From: Baffinella frigidus
Taxonomy: Eukaryota > Cryptophyceae > Cryptomonadales > Baffinellaceae
Assembly: GCA_026770585.1 (NCBI GenBank)
Contig: MU646887.1
Coordinates: forward strand, 18,825 to 31,835
Length of the DNA: 13,011 nucleotides
Reading direction: 5' to 3'
Translations under genes and position numbers: made by a program
Notes under the pieces: model-generated
The model's database searches: none
Told to the model about the DNA's origin: nothing
The model's input: the letters and a program-made list of their open reading frames with translations, nothing else
Shown here: positions 6,446 to 12,082 of the stretch, piece by piece
How positions within the stretch are numbered: the first letter of the stretch is position 1
Layout: every line of letters begins with the position of its first letter

Positions 6446-6803
6446 TGGCTCTGTTTCTCAAGAGTCGATTTGGTCTCAACAGTTTGGTGACACCAGGCTC
6501 GGCGCCGCTCCAAAGTTAACGGATTTGTACCGAAACCCGAAACCCGAAACCCGAAACCCTGTGGGGCTGAACGAGCGGCATGCCACAACACGCTGGCTCG
6601 GGGGTAGGCTTCCCAGCTCTGTCTCGGTCTCTCGCCATCTCTTAGATCTGCCTCAGTCTATTCGGGGCTCGCCAACTTGGTGAGCCCGGGTTCTTCCCCG
6701 CTCCCAAGTTGACGAATTTGAAACGCAAACCCAGAATGTCAACTTGAGAATAGTCGGCCAACCCACCTGAGTCAGAGGCAGGCTTCCGTGTCCTGAACAA
6801 ACT
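6446..6803. other. Intron 2 filler
   Basis: TTTGGTCTCAACAGTTTGGT at 6468-6487 recurs at 7528-7547. A short CCCGAAA array lies at about 6530-6560. An inverted GGGCTC..GAGCCC hairpin lies at about 6664-6687. An AAGTTGACGAATTTG motif at about 6707 relates to families H and K. No coding is seen. Confidence 0.5.
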
Positions 6804-7021
6804 CGCCGCGCGATCCCCTTTCACACGAGAATGCTGGAGGGGCCTATTTAAAATCGATGTGCTTTTCAAAGTGGGCATTTGTGTGTAGTAACTTTCGTTG
6901 ACTGGTCACGCAACTCTGCAAACTTAGCACAGTCACGAGGTTAAAATACCCTATCCTGGTAAATTTTTTTACAACCCCACATGTAAATAGGTTTCTCCAG
7001 CATTCTCGAGTGGTTCGTCGA
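6804..7021 (+). pseudogene. Fragment of exon 2, split by MITE A1
   Basis: CGCGCGATCCCCTT (ending 6830) and TTCGTCG (from 7014) together reproduce the end of exon 2 (CGCGCGATCCCCTTCGTCG, coding RAIPFV). MITE A1 sits between them. The dinucleotide TT is present on both sides but once in exon 2, giving a 2-bp target duplication. It lies just upstream of exon 3, with no donor retained. Confidence 0.65.
6831..7013. mobile_element. MITE family A, copy 1
   Basis: A 183-bp element. Ends are TCACACGAGAATGCTGGAGG and (reverse complement) CCACTCGAGAATGCTGGAGA. The interior has CAAAGTGGGCATTTGTG, GTAGTAACTTTCGTTGACTGG and an ATGTGGGGTTGT motif. The related copies are at 8901-9091, 9692-9882, 12536-12616 and, more distant, 7928-8137. 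Confidence 0.9.
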
Positions 7022-7061
7022 CGTCGCGTTCTGAAAATTCACACGTGTGATATGTTTTTAG

Positions 7062-7106
7062 GTGGAGGCGAGCGATGGCCCGGGAGGGCGCGTGCGCACC
7101 GACACG
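7062..7106 (+). CDS. Exon 3: VEASDGPGGRVRTD motif
   Basis: A 15-codon exon, residues 117-131: VEASDGPGGRVRTDT. The acceptor is TTTTTAG and the donor is ACG|GTTCGA, in phase 0 on both sides. Glu118 is the conserved acid that binds the adenosine ribose of FAD. PGGRVRT is the GG-doublet motif found just after the dinucleotide fold in amine oxidase and phytoene desaturase families. The fit with exons 2 and 4 is exact (PFVV-VEASD; RTDT-VDGF). A CCCGAAA array starts within about ten bases of its donor. Confidence 0.88.
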
Positions 7107-7111
7107 GTTCG

Positions 7112-7322
7112 AACCCCGAAACCTTAAACCCGAAACCCGACACCCGAAACCCGATACCTGAAACCCGAAACCCGAAACACGAAACACGAAACACGACACC
7201 CGAAACCCGAAACCCAAAACCCGATACCCGAAACCCGAAACCCGATACCCGAAACACAAAACACGAAACCCGACACCCGAAACCCGAAACCCGAAACCCG
7301 AATCCTGAAACCTGAAGCCCGA
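7112..7322 (-). repeat. CCCGAAA-type telomere-like array
   Basis: About 210 bp of CCCGAAA, CCCGACA, CCCGATA and CACGAAA heptamers at the start of intron 3. It is the complement of the 1-105 type. The four or more open frames here on both strands come from the stop-free repeat. Confidence 0.95.
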
Positions 7323-7390
7323 AAGCCTATGGGGCTGAACGAGAGTGTTGGTAGTAACAAAGGCCGCCCCCCTTCCCGCGGGGAGAACGC

Positions 7391-7507
7391 CTATTTTAGA
7401 CCTCTATTTTAGACCTCTATTGTAGGCCTCCATGTTGGACCTCTATTTCAGACCTCTACTTCAGATCTCTAACTCAGACCTCTATTTCAGACCTCTATTT
7501 TAGTCCT
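7391..7507 (+). repeat. 13-bp tandem repeat, nine units
   Basis: Consensus CTATTTYAGACCT, nine contiguous units with 0-4 mismatches, then it decays into CTAGCTCTGCC. It is a minisatellite in intron 3 with no gaps between units. Confidence 0.9.
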
Positions 7508-7551
7508 CTAGCTCTGCCGCTGTCTATTTTGGTCTCAACAGTTTGGTCAGA

Positions 7552-7690
7552 CGCCCCCCCCCCCATCCCCTTGGTTGTGTTCTTCATGAACCCCCCCTTG
7601 GTTGTGTTCTTCATCCCCTCCCCTTGGTTGTGTTCTTCACTCCCCTTGGTTGTGTTCTCCCCCCCCCCCCTCCCCTTGGTTGTGTCCTCT
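7552..7690 (+). repeat. Minisatellite CCCCTTGGTTGTGTTCTTCA with poly-C tracts
   Basis: Five units of CCTTGGTTGTGTTCTTCAT, separated by C-rich spacers of variable length, including runs of 10 or more C at about 7553-7564 and 7659-7670. The apparent proteins (NTTKG repeats) are artefacts. Confidence 0.85.
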
Positions 7691-7749
7691 GTGTTCTTCA
7701 TGAATACACCACACACGCTCGTCGCACATGCACCAGATGACGTTCATAG

Positions 7750-7912
7750 AATAACGTCCTCAAAACCGGGTAGGTAAGCCTACGGTATTGTTTACGGTAG
7801 GCCGTTGGGCCCCTAGACCCGGGTTTCTCGTGGGAGCCCCCCTAGGCCCCTACGGCCTACCGTAGTCAATACCGTAGGCCTAACTACCCGGTTTTCGGTC
7901 CGGTACCCTATT
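7750..7912. mobile_element. Foldback element, family F copy 2 (best copy)
   Basis: A 163-bp near-complete inverted repeat. Left AATAACGTCCTCAAAACCGG..GGTAAGCCTACGGTATTG pairs with right CAATACCGTAGGCC..CCGGTTTTCGG..GGTACCCTATT. The stem is rich in CCTACGGTAGGC. Confidence 0.85.
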
Positions 7913-7927
7913 AATGTGACATGGGCA

Positions 7928-8137
7928 CCACTCGAGGCTGGAAGAGGGGGTATTTTAAATGTGGGGTTGTTAAATTTAGTACCAGTCACGGGCAGGCTTG
8001 GTCACGTATCTGACAGGTTTCTGTCAGATACGTGACCAAACGCCCCTATTTGTGTGAAAATTACTACACACACCTTTTTTTCTGCACTTGTAAAAGAATC
8101 CATATTTTAAAATAGTCACATTTCTAGCCTCGAGTGG
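7928..8137. mobile_element. Diverged MITE family A, copy 5, with internal hairpin
   Basis: A 210-bp element with ends CCACTCGAGGCTGGAAG and (reverse complement) CCACTCGAGGCTAGAAA, flanked by CA on both sides. Inside is a perfect 19-bp stem, TTGGTCACGTATCTGACAG (7998-8016) with loop GTTT, and the AAAATTACTACACACA core. Confidence 0.8.
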
Positions 8138-8383
8138 CAAGCCATGGTGATCTGACGCATGATGATTCGGCGTGCCAGTGTTTAATTCAAACGCCCGGCC
8201 CCGTAGCGAATTGGAGGGTTTTCCGTCAGAAATGAACCAATTCCGTATGGGGTGGACCAGGTGGATTCCTAAGGATATCCTCACGCCGTTCATAAGAAAG
8301 GGATTCTGAAACGCCCGCCGTCTCTTTCTTATCTATGAAGAAACGCAGGGAAAACAACCGCCTGTTCTTTCTCAAGATGTGGA
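8138..8383. other. Intron 3 filler
   Basis: About 245 bp without a recognised repeat or gene. The minus-strand open frames here do not resemble a known protein and are not supported. Confidence 0.3.
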
Positions 8384-8398
8384 CCGATTCTTGGGCAG

Positions 8399-8605
8399 GT
8401 GGATGGATCCACCAACCCTCACAGTCTGGGCAAATCGGGAAACATGGCTCCAAAGATCCCCTTGAAGGCCGTCGGATTCCGACGGCCTCCAAGGGGATTT
8501 GGTGTTTTTGACTTTTTCGATTTGCCCAAGTTGTGAGGGTTAGTTGATGGGTTCCTGCTGGATCGAGGCTTCCAGATCTTCCGGACCTCCTACCCCGAGG
8601 CTCAG
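8399..8605 (+). pseudogene. Exon 4 copy a, split by a family G MITE and 3' truncated
   Basis: After an acceptor (GATTCTTGGGCAG) the copy starts GTGGATGG (8399-8406). MITE G4 follows, then GATGGGTTCCTGCTGG from 8536. The joined frame reads VDGFLLDRGFQIFRTSYPEAQ and stops at a hairpin CTCAGGATAT..ATATCCTGAG (8601-8627). Compared with exon 4 it has one amino-acid change (L to R) and a silent Arg change. Translation would end soon after the hairpin. Confidence 0.8.
8407..8532. mobile_element. MITE family G, copy 4 (inside an exon 4 copy)
   Basis: Ends AACCCTCACAGTCTGGGCAAATCG and its inverted counterpart ACCCTCACAACTTGGGCAAATCG. The apex is GGCCGTCGGA-T-TCCGACGGCC within a longer CCAAA..CCCCTTG stem. 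GATGG lies on both sides and occurs once in exon 4: a likely 5-bp target duplication, or 8 bp (GTGGATGG/GTTGATGG) with one mismatch. Confidence 0.8.
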
Positions 8606-8627
8606 GATATCCGTCAGATATCCTGAG
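8601..8627. repeat. Hairpin at the break point of exon 4 copy a
   Basis: A 10-bp perfect stem CTCAGGATAT/ATATCCTGAG with loop CCGTCAG. The exon homology ends exactly at it. Confidence 0.7.
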
Positions 8628-8681
8628 GATCAGATATCCCTAATCCCTTAACCCTGAACCCTAAAATCGATTCTTGGGCAG

Positions 8682-8701
8682 GTGGATGGGTTCCTGCTGG
8701 A
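8682..8701 (+). pseudogene. Exon 4 copy b, cut off by telomere repeat
   Basis: The acceptor TCGATTCTTGGGCAG and the first 20 exon bases (VDGFLL plus GA) are intact. The sequence then turns into CCCTAAACCCTAA at 8702. A third copy of only the acceptor region (ATCGATTCTTGG) follows at about 8718-8729 and again runs into GTAAACCCTAAA. Confidence 0.8.
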
Positions 8702-8786
8702 CCCTAAACCCTAACAAATCGATTCTTGGCGTAAACCCTAAAATAAACCATAAACCCTAAAATCAATCAATCGATGCATTGGGTAG

Positions 8787-8870
8787 GTGGATGGGTTTCT
8801 GCTGGATCGGGGCTTCCAGATCTTCCTGACCTCCTACCCCGAGGCGCAACGCCTCCTGAACTACAAACAG
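8787..8870 (+). CDS. Exon 4: VDGFLLDRGFQ / SYPEAQRLLNY block (intact copy)
   Basis: 28 codons, residues 132-159: VDGFLLDRGFQ, then IFLTSYPEAQRLLNYKQ. The acceptor is TTGGGTAG and the donor is CAG|GTTTTT, in phase 0 on both sides. The GF.LD.G.Q pattern is a conserved substrate/FAD-domain segment in cyanobacterial and plant homologues of this oxidoreductase group, directly after GGRVRTD. It is the only one of at least four copies in the window with acceptor, full exon and donor. Its acceptor region (ATCGATGCATTGGGTAG) is a variant of the duplicated one upstream. Confidence 0.9.
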
Positions 8871-8900
8871 GTTTTTCTTCTTCACCTTCAGTGCCCACAT

Positions 8901-9091
8901 CCACTTGAGAATGCTGGAGGATCCTATTTATATGTGGGGTTTTAAATATTTGTACCAGGATAAGGTGTTCCAACCTCGTGACTGGCCAATATATGGCAAG
9001 CTACGAGATCAATCGACGAAAGTTACTACACCAATGCCCACTTTTAAAAGCACATTGGGTTTAAATAGGGCCCTCCAGCATTCTCGTGTGG
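8901..9091. mobile_element. MITE family A, copy 2
   Basis: 191 bp. Ends CCACTTGAGAATGCTGGAGG and (reverse complement) CCACACGAGAATGCTGGAGG, with AT on both sides. The interior has TTTGTACCAGGATAAGGTG, CCTCGTGACTGGCCAATAT and CGACGAAAGTTACTACAC. The open frame at 8905-9108 is not coding. Confidence 0.9.
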
Positions 9092-9092
9092 A

Positions 9093-9149
9093 TTCCAGAT
9101 CTTCCTGACCTCCTACCCCGAGGCGCAACGCCTCCTCGACTACAAACAG
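9093..9149 (+). pseudogene. Exon 4 copy d, 5' half replaced by MITE A2
   Basis: Reads FQIFLTSYPEAQRLLDYKQ and ends in a good CAG|GTTATT donor. It differs from exon 4 by two bases in one codon (AAC/CTG region: LLN to LLD, with CTG to CTC silent). The first 27 bases of the exon and the acceptor are absent, and MITE A2 abuts directly. Because the reading frame is preserved, its loss of the acceptor may be recent. Confidence 0.8.
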
Positions 9150-9171
9150 GTTATTATTCCTCTTCGTTAGC

Positions 9172-9317
9172 GCACTGCCAGGGCGGATGTTTTGTATTAG
9201 TCAACTCAAGGCGAAAATCGATTATCAAAGTGCCCATTCTGGATACCTCGTTTCTAAGTTGACAGATTTTGTTGGTGAATTGACTTTTGCAAAATCTGTG
9301 AATTTGCAGTGTAGTGC
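9172..9317. mobile_element. MITE family H, copy 1
   Basis: Starts GCACTGCCAGGGCGG and ends with the complement of GCACTACACTGCAAATT. The interior contains ACCTCGTTTCTAAGTTGACAG, TTGACTTTTGCAAAATC. It is the inverse orientation of the copy at 10186-10332. Confidence 0.75.
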
Positions 9318-9344
9318 CAGCATAGCCTTTTGAAAAGTGGTCAA

Positions 9345-9408
9345 CTTGCTACCGCGTGCGGGCGGGCGGTTGGGCTCCCTTGCAGACGGATTAGTGGGCT
9401 CTCACACC
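9345..9408 (+). pseudogene. Possible displaced coding fragment
   Basis: GC-rich segment reading LPRAGGRLGSLADGLVGS before it runs into MITE D2. GSLAD loosely recalls the PIGSLADK block that follows the HRVADPxRRP region in relatives, but it is out of order here (before exon 5). There is also an internal TTGCAG acceptor-like site. This is suggestive only. Confidence 0.2.
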
Positions 9409-9547
9409 CCACTTAGCAGCAAATGGGGTCTTCACGGATACAGTCCATCTCAACAATTTGTACTAGAATCTTATCCATTGCCCTGGAACCCAACCGGATT
9501 TTCGCCTTCGATTCAAGGCGAAAAGGAACTCGGCCGCTGCTGAGTGG
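9409..9547. mobile_element. MITE family D, copy 2
   Basis: 139 bp. Ends CCACTTAGCAGC and (reverse complement) CCACTCAGCAGC. It shares CTTCACGGATACAGTCCATCT, TTTGTACTAG and AAAAGGAACTCGG with copy 1. Its apex stem is different: TTTTCGCCTT / AAGGCGAAAA with loop CGATTC (9499-9524). 9548-9691 holds nothing recognised. Confidence 0.85.
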
Positions 9548-9691
9548 ACACACAGGTTACGCCTCTCCGATCGTTTTAACGAATGAGAAAGTTTGATACC
9601 AAGAACGGAACACTCAATGTATGTATAGCCTCAAGAACTGCATATAGCCGTTTCCTGGCACAAACTACACCACTCTCCCAAACACCAGAAA

Positions 9692-9882
9692 CCACTGGAT
9701 AATGCTGAAGGATCCTATTTATATGTTGGATTGTAAATATTTATGCCATGATAAGGTGTTCCGACCTCGTGACTGGCCAATATATGGCTAGTTACGCTAC
9801 CAATCAACGAAAGTTACTCCACAAATGCCCACTGTTAAAAGCACCTCGGTTTTAATTAGGCCCCTCTATCATTCTCGTGTAG
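9692..9882. mobile_element. MITE family A, copy 3
   Basis: 191 bp, about the same length and orientation as copy 2. Ends CCACTGGATAATGCTGAAGG and (reverse complement) CTACACGAGAATGATAGAGG, with AA on both sides. More diverged than copy 2. Confidence 0.85.
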
Positions 9883-10185
9883 AACGCGCACGGTCACGGG
9901 AGACTATCTGGCGTGGCTAAAAACCACCCCCCGTGTTAATCTCCATAAAAGGATCAAATTATTACTCTAATTAAACCCCTAGGATTTGGGGGTTTGCATA
10001 AAAAAAATCTAAAAGCTACCGCCCGTGTAGAGTGCACCTGACTTGACCTCTCTCGGCGCCCCCGCTCAGACACAGCCTTGGCGGGGATGCAGATTTGGCG
10101 GCCGTGTTGGTAGTAATAAAGGTCTCTCTATCCGATACCTCCTAACCTGTTGGTCGTAATAAAGCCCCCCGCCCCCCCTTCTACT
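9883..10185. other. Intron 4 filler
   Basis: No gene seen. A TGTTGGTAGTAATAAAGG unit at about 10104 is repeated at 10148 (TGTTGGTCGTAATAAAG) and at 7344 (TGTTGGTAGTAACAAAGG), in two cases followed by C-runs. This may be a short dispersed repeat. Confidence 0.45.
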
Positions 10186-10332
10186 GCACTGCGAGCCTGG
10201 AGATTTTGCAAAAGTCAACTCCCCCACAAATCTGTCAATTTAAGAAACGAGGTACACGTTACGTGTACGTCTTTACTACACATTCGCAGGTGATTTGACT
10301 CATGCGAAAACTCCGCCCTGGCAGTGTACTGC
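10186..10332. mobile_element. MITE family H, copy 2
   Basis: GCACTGCG..GATTTTGCAAAAGTCAACT and AAGAAACGAGGTA match the complement of copy 1. It ends CCGCCCTGGCAGTGTACTGC. The centre has a GTACACGTTACGTGTAC hairpin not present in copy 1. A second short palindrome, TGCAGGTGGACCTGCA, follows. Confidence 0.75.
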
Positions 10333-10700
10333 AGGTGGACCTGCACCCATCCACACGGTGGACTACGGACCTTTCCACAAAAGTCAACTCGCCCAGAGAC
10401 AATTGACTTGGAGGATTTCTGGTGTAAATTTGGTCACGTACCACTCCAGAATCCGGCCCCAAATTTAAATCCGAAACCAAGCCTCGAAGCCCGCCGAGTG
10501 GTCAGCAGCCACCGGTGCCTGCAGTAGAGGGTCCATCTAATCGATTCCCGTACAAATTGCGTATCGTAAGAGCGCTGCCCACCGAGACAAAAGTCGAGGG
10601 TGGAGCGTCTCAAAGCAAAAGTGGAACCTCCGTTGACTTTGGGTAACAGTGGATAACGTGACCAATCGTGCCCGGAAACCCCCGGCGCTCGCGTGCGGGT
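10333..10700. mobile_element. Diverged foldback region including a family D relic
   Basis: GAGTGGTCAGCAGCCACCGG (from about 10496), GTCCATCT and CGTACAAATT resemble the left half of family D. AAAGTCAACT (10380) faces GTTGACTTTGGG (10633), and GGTCACGT faces ACGTGACC, giving an overall inverted layout. The end (CCCGGCGCTCGCGTGCGGG, about 10680) resembles a decayed exon 5. No gene is supported. Confidence 0.35.
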
Positions 10701-10714
10701 CCGGCGGCGCAAAA

Positions 10715-10866
10715 CCTACACCCCAAACCCTACACCCTAAACCCTAAACCCTAAACCCTAAACCTTAAACCTTGAACCATAAACCCTGAACCCTACTAAA
10801 TCCTGGTTGGGTTAGGGTTAGGGTTCAGGGTAAACAATCAACCCTAAACCCTACACCCTACACCGG
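10715..10866 (-). repeat. Telomere-like array with an inverted patch
   Basis: CCCTAAA/CCCTACA units, interrupted at about 10808-10831 by G-rich GGGTTAGGGTTAGGGTT in the opposite orientation. The array could therefore fold back on itself. GGGTTAG (6-mer) units appear only here. Confidence 0.85.
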
Positions 10867-10890
10867 CTGGAACTGCAGCCCTTCTACCCC
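10867..10890 (+). pseudogene. Exon 5 copy a (truncated)
   Basis: CTGGAACTGCAGCCCTTCTACCCC reads LELQPFYP and then TAA. The acceptor has changed (CACCGG instead of CACCAG). It is embedded between telomere-like arrays. Confidence 0.75.
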
Positions 10891-10994
10891 TAAATTCCAG
10901 CAGGGTTGAGGGTCGGGGTTTAGGGTAAACACTAAGCCCTGAACCCTACACCCTACACCCTACACCCTATACCCTACACCCTACATCCCACCAT
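10891..10994. repeat. Inverted telomere-like arrays
   Basis: A G-rich patch (GGGTTGAGGGTCGGGGTTTAGGG, 10904-10926) is followed by CCCTGAA and then homogeneous CCCTACA units (10946-10984). The two orientations face each other, as at 10808. Confidence 0.8.
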
Positions 10995-11040
10995 CTGGAC
11001 GTGCAGCCCTTTTGCCGGGGGCCGCCGGGTCCGGCGGTGG
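10995..11040 (+). pseudogene. Exon 5 copy b (decayed)
   Basis: CTGGACGTGCAGCCCTTTTG reads LDVQPF, then diverges (CCGGGGGCCGCCGGGTCCGG). The tail CGGGTCCGGCGG also occurs at about 10696. The acceptor AG is lost (CACCAT). Confidence 0.65.
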
Positions 11041-11240
11041 ACACCTTAAATCCTGAACCCTAAACCCTAAACCCTCAACCCTACACCCTAAACCCTAAAC
11101 CCTAAACCCTAAATCCTAAACCCTAAACCCTGATTTTCAGTGGACCGGCCTCGTGCCATGGGAGTTTGAATTCCCTTTTCCAGGTAGCCTTATATCTACC
11201 TTCCTAAATCCTGAACCCTAAACCCTGCACCCTACTCCAG
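11041..11240 (-). repeat. CCCTAAA arrays and duplicated acceptor-side leader
   Basis: 11047-11132 is a CCCTAAA array. 11133-11190 is non-repetitive with no gene seen. TATCTACCTTCCT followed by CCTGAACCC..CCCTGCACC (11193-11232) is a leader that recurs before exon 5 at 11407-11443. Exon 5 was therefore duplicated together with its upstream intron part. Confidence 0.8.
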
Positions 11241-11289
11241 CTAGATCTGCAGCACTTCTACCCCGGCGCGCTCGTGCGCTTCGACGGAG
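11241..11289 (+). pseudogene. Exon 5 copy c (full length, donor lost)
   Basis: 49 bp after CTACTCCAG: LDLQHFYPGALVRFDG plus one base. The frame is complete, with P to H at one position. The donor GTACG of the good copy is CCTGA here, so splicing out would fail. 11290-11406 holds a CAGGAGG-rich short repeat (about 11370-11391) and no gene. Confidence 0.85.
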
Positions 11290-11446
11290 CCTGACACGCT
11301 GGTTATTTTCCTAGAAATTTCCATTCAGGGGCGGCCGAGCACAAAAATGTTTGAATGCAGCGCCGTCCTCTCAGGAGGTCTCAGGAGGACGCAGGCAGAT
11401 AAGGGATATCTACCTTCCTTATCCTAAACCCTGAACCCTGCACCAG

Positions 11447-11495
11447 CTGGACTTGCAGCCGTTCTACCCCGGCGCGCTCGTGCGCTTCGACGGAG
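11447..11495 (+). CDS. Exon 5: LDLQPFYPGALVRFDG (best copy)
   Basis: 49 bp, residues 160-175 plus the first base of codon 176. The acceptor CTGCACCAG is formed by a telomere-type CCCTGCACC variant; the donor is GGAG|GTACGA. It joins exon 4 in phase 0 (NYKQ-LDLQPFYPGALVRFDG), as in cyanobacterial and plant relatives, where (D/N)Y..LDLxPFYPGALVR is conserved. It joins exon 6 in phase 1 (G|GG). Two upstream and three downstream copies are truncated, one is full length without a donor. The tail-only copies downstream also keep GT, but no acceptor. Confidence 0.88.
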
Positions 11496-11536
11496 GTACG
11501 AACACCAACCTTGAACCCTACACCCTACACCCTAAA

Positions 11537-11543
11537 GACGGAG
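11537..11543 (+). pseudogene. Exon 5 copy e (last seven bases and donor)
   Basis: GACGGAG|GTGCGGGAGAACACGACC: only the exon end and donor-side sequence remain, set between CCCTAAA and CCCTGAA units. Short, but the flank (AACACGACCAACCCTGAACC) matches the other copies. Confidence 0.55.
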
Positions 11544-11595
11544 GTGCGGGAGAACACGACCAACCCTGAACCCTACACCCTACACCCTACACCCT

Positions 11596-11616
11596 CGCTC
11601 GTGCGCTTCGATGGAG
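11596..11616 (+). pseudogene. Exon 5 copy f (3' half)
   Basis: CGCTCGTGCGCTTCGATGGAG (LVRFDG) follows CCCTACACCCT directly and keeps the GTACGAACACC donor side. One silent change (GAC to GAT). Confidence 0.8.
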
Positions 11617-11628
11617 GTACGAACACCA

Positions 11629-11717
11629 ACCCTGAACCCTACACCCTACACCCTACACCCTACACCCTACACCCTACACCCTACACCCTACACCCTACAC
11701 CCTACACCCTACACCCT
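11629..11717 (-). repeat. Homogeneous CCCTACA array
   Basis: About eleven perfect CCCTACA heptamers, bounded on both sides by exon 5 tails. The uniformity contrasts with neighbouring mixed arrays and implies recent local expansion. Confidence 0.95.
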
Positions 11718-11738
11718 CGCTCGTGCGCTTCGACGGAG
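11718..11738 (+). pseudogene. Exon 5 copy g (3' half)
   Basis: CGCTCGTGCGCTTCGACGGAG joined to CCCTACACCCT at its 5' side, at the same breakpoint as copy f. The donor side GTGCGGACGAACGCAACC is diverged. Confidence 0.8.
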
Positions 11739-11759
11739 GTGCGGACGAACGCAACCAAC

Positions 11760-12078
11760 TCTGAACCCTGAACCCTACACCCCAAACCCTGAACCCTAAA
11801 ACTCGACACTAGACCCTACACCCTCAACCCTAAATCCTTAACTCCAAACCCTAAACCCTAACCCTAAACTCTAAACCCTAAACCCTAACCCCCAAAACTC
11901 AACCCGAAACCCTAAACCCCAAACCCCAAACCCTAAACCCTAAACCCTAAACCCTACACCATAAACCCTAAACCCTAAACCCTAAACCCTACACCATAAA
12001 CCCTAGACCCTAAAGCCCTAAACTCCAAACCCTTATCCCGAAACCTGAAACCCGAAACCCGACACCCGAAACCCTCAT
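11760..12078 (-). repeat. Telomere-like array preceding exon 6
   Basis: About 320 bp of CCCTGAA, CCCTAAA, CCCCAAA and, at the end, CCCGAAA units. The last units run straight into the ACCCTCATGCAG acceptor of exon 6. Confidence 0.95.
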
Positions 12079-12082
12079 GCAG

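Noticed and set aside
7105-7117. GGTTCGAACCC resembles a tRNA T-arm / pol III B box
   Set aside because: The upstream 60 bases are exon 3 and do not fold as a tRNA; no acceptor stem or anticodon arm. It is the exon 3 donor junction.
7391-7507. CRISPR-like array
   Set aside because: Units are contiguous 13-mers with no spacers, and the window is eukaryotic.
7495-7777. Repeat protein with NTTKG or PLVVF units
   Set aside because: Comes from the minisatellite and poly-C tracts, with open frames on both strands.
8024-8492. Minus-strand open frames in intron 3
   Set aside because: They overlap MITEs A5 and G4 and resemble no protein I know.
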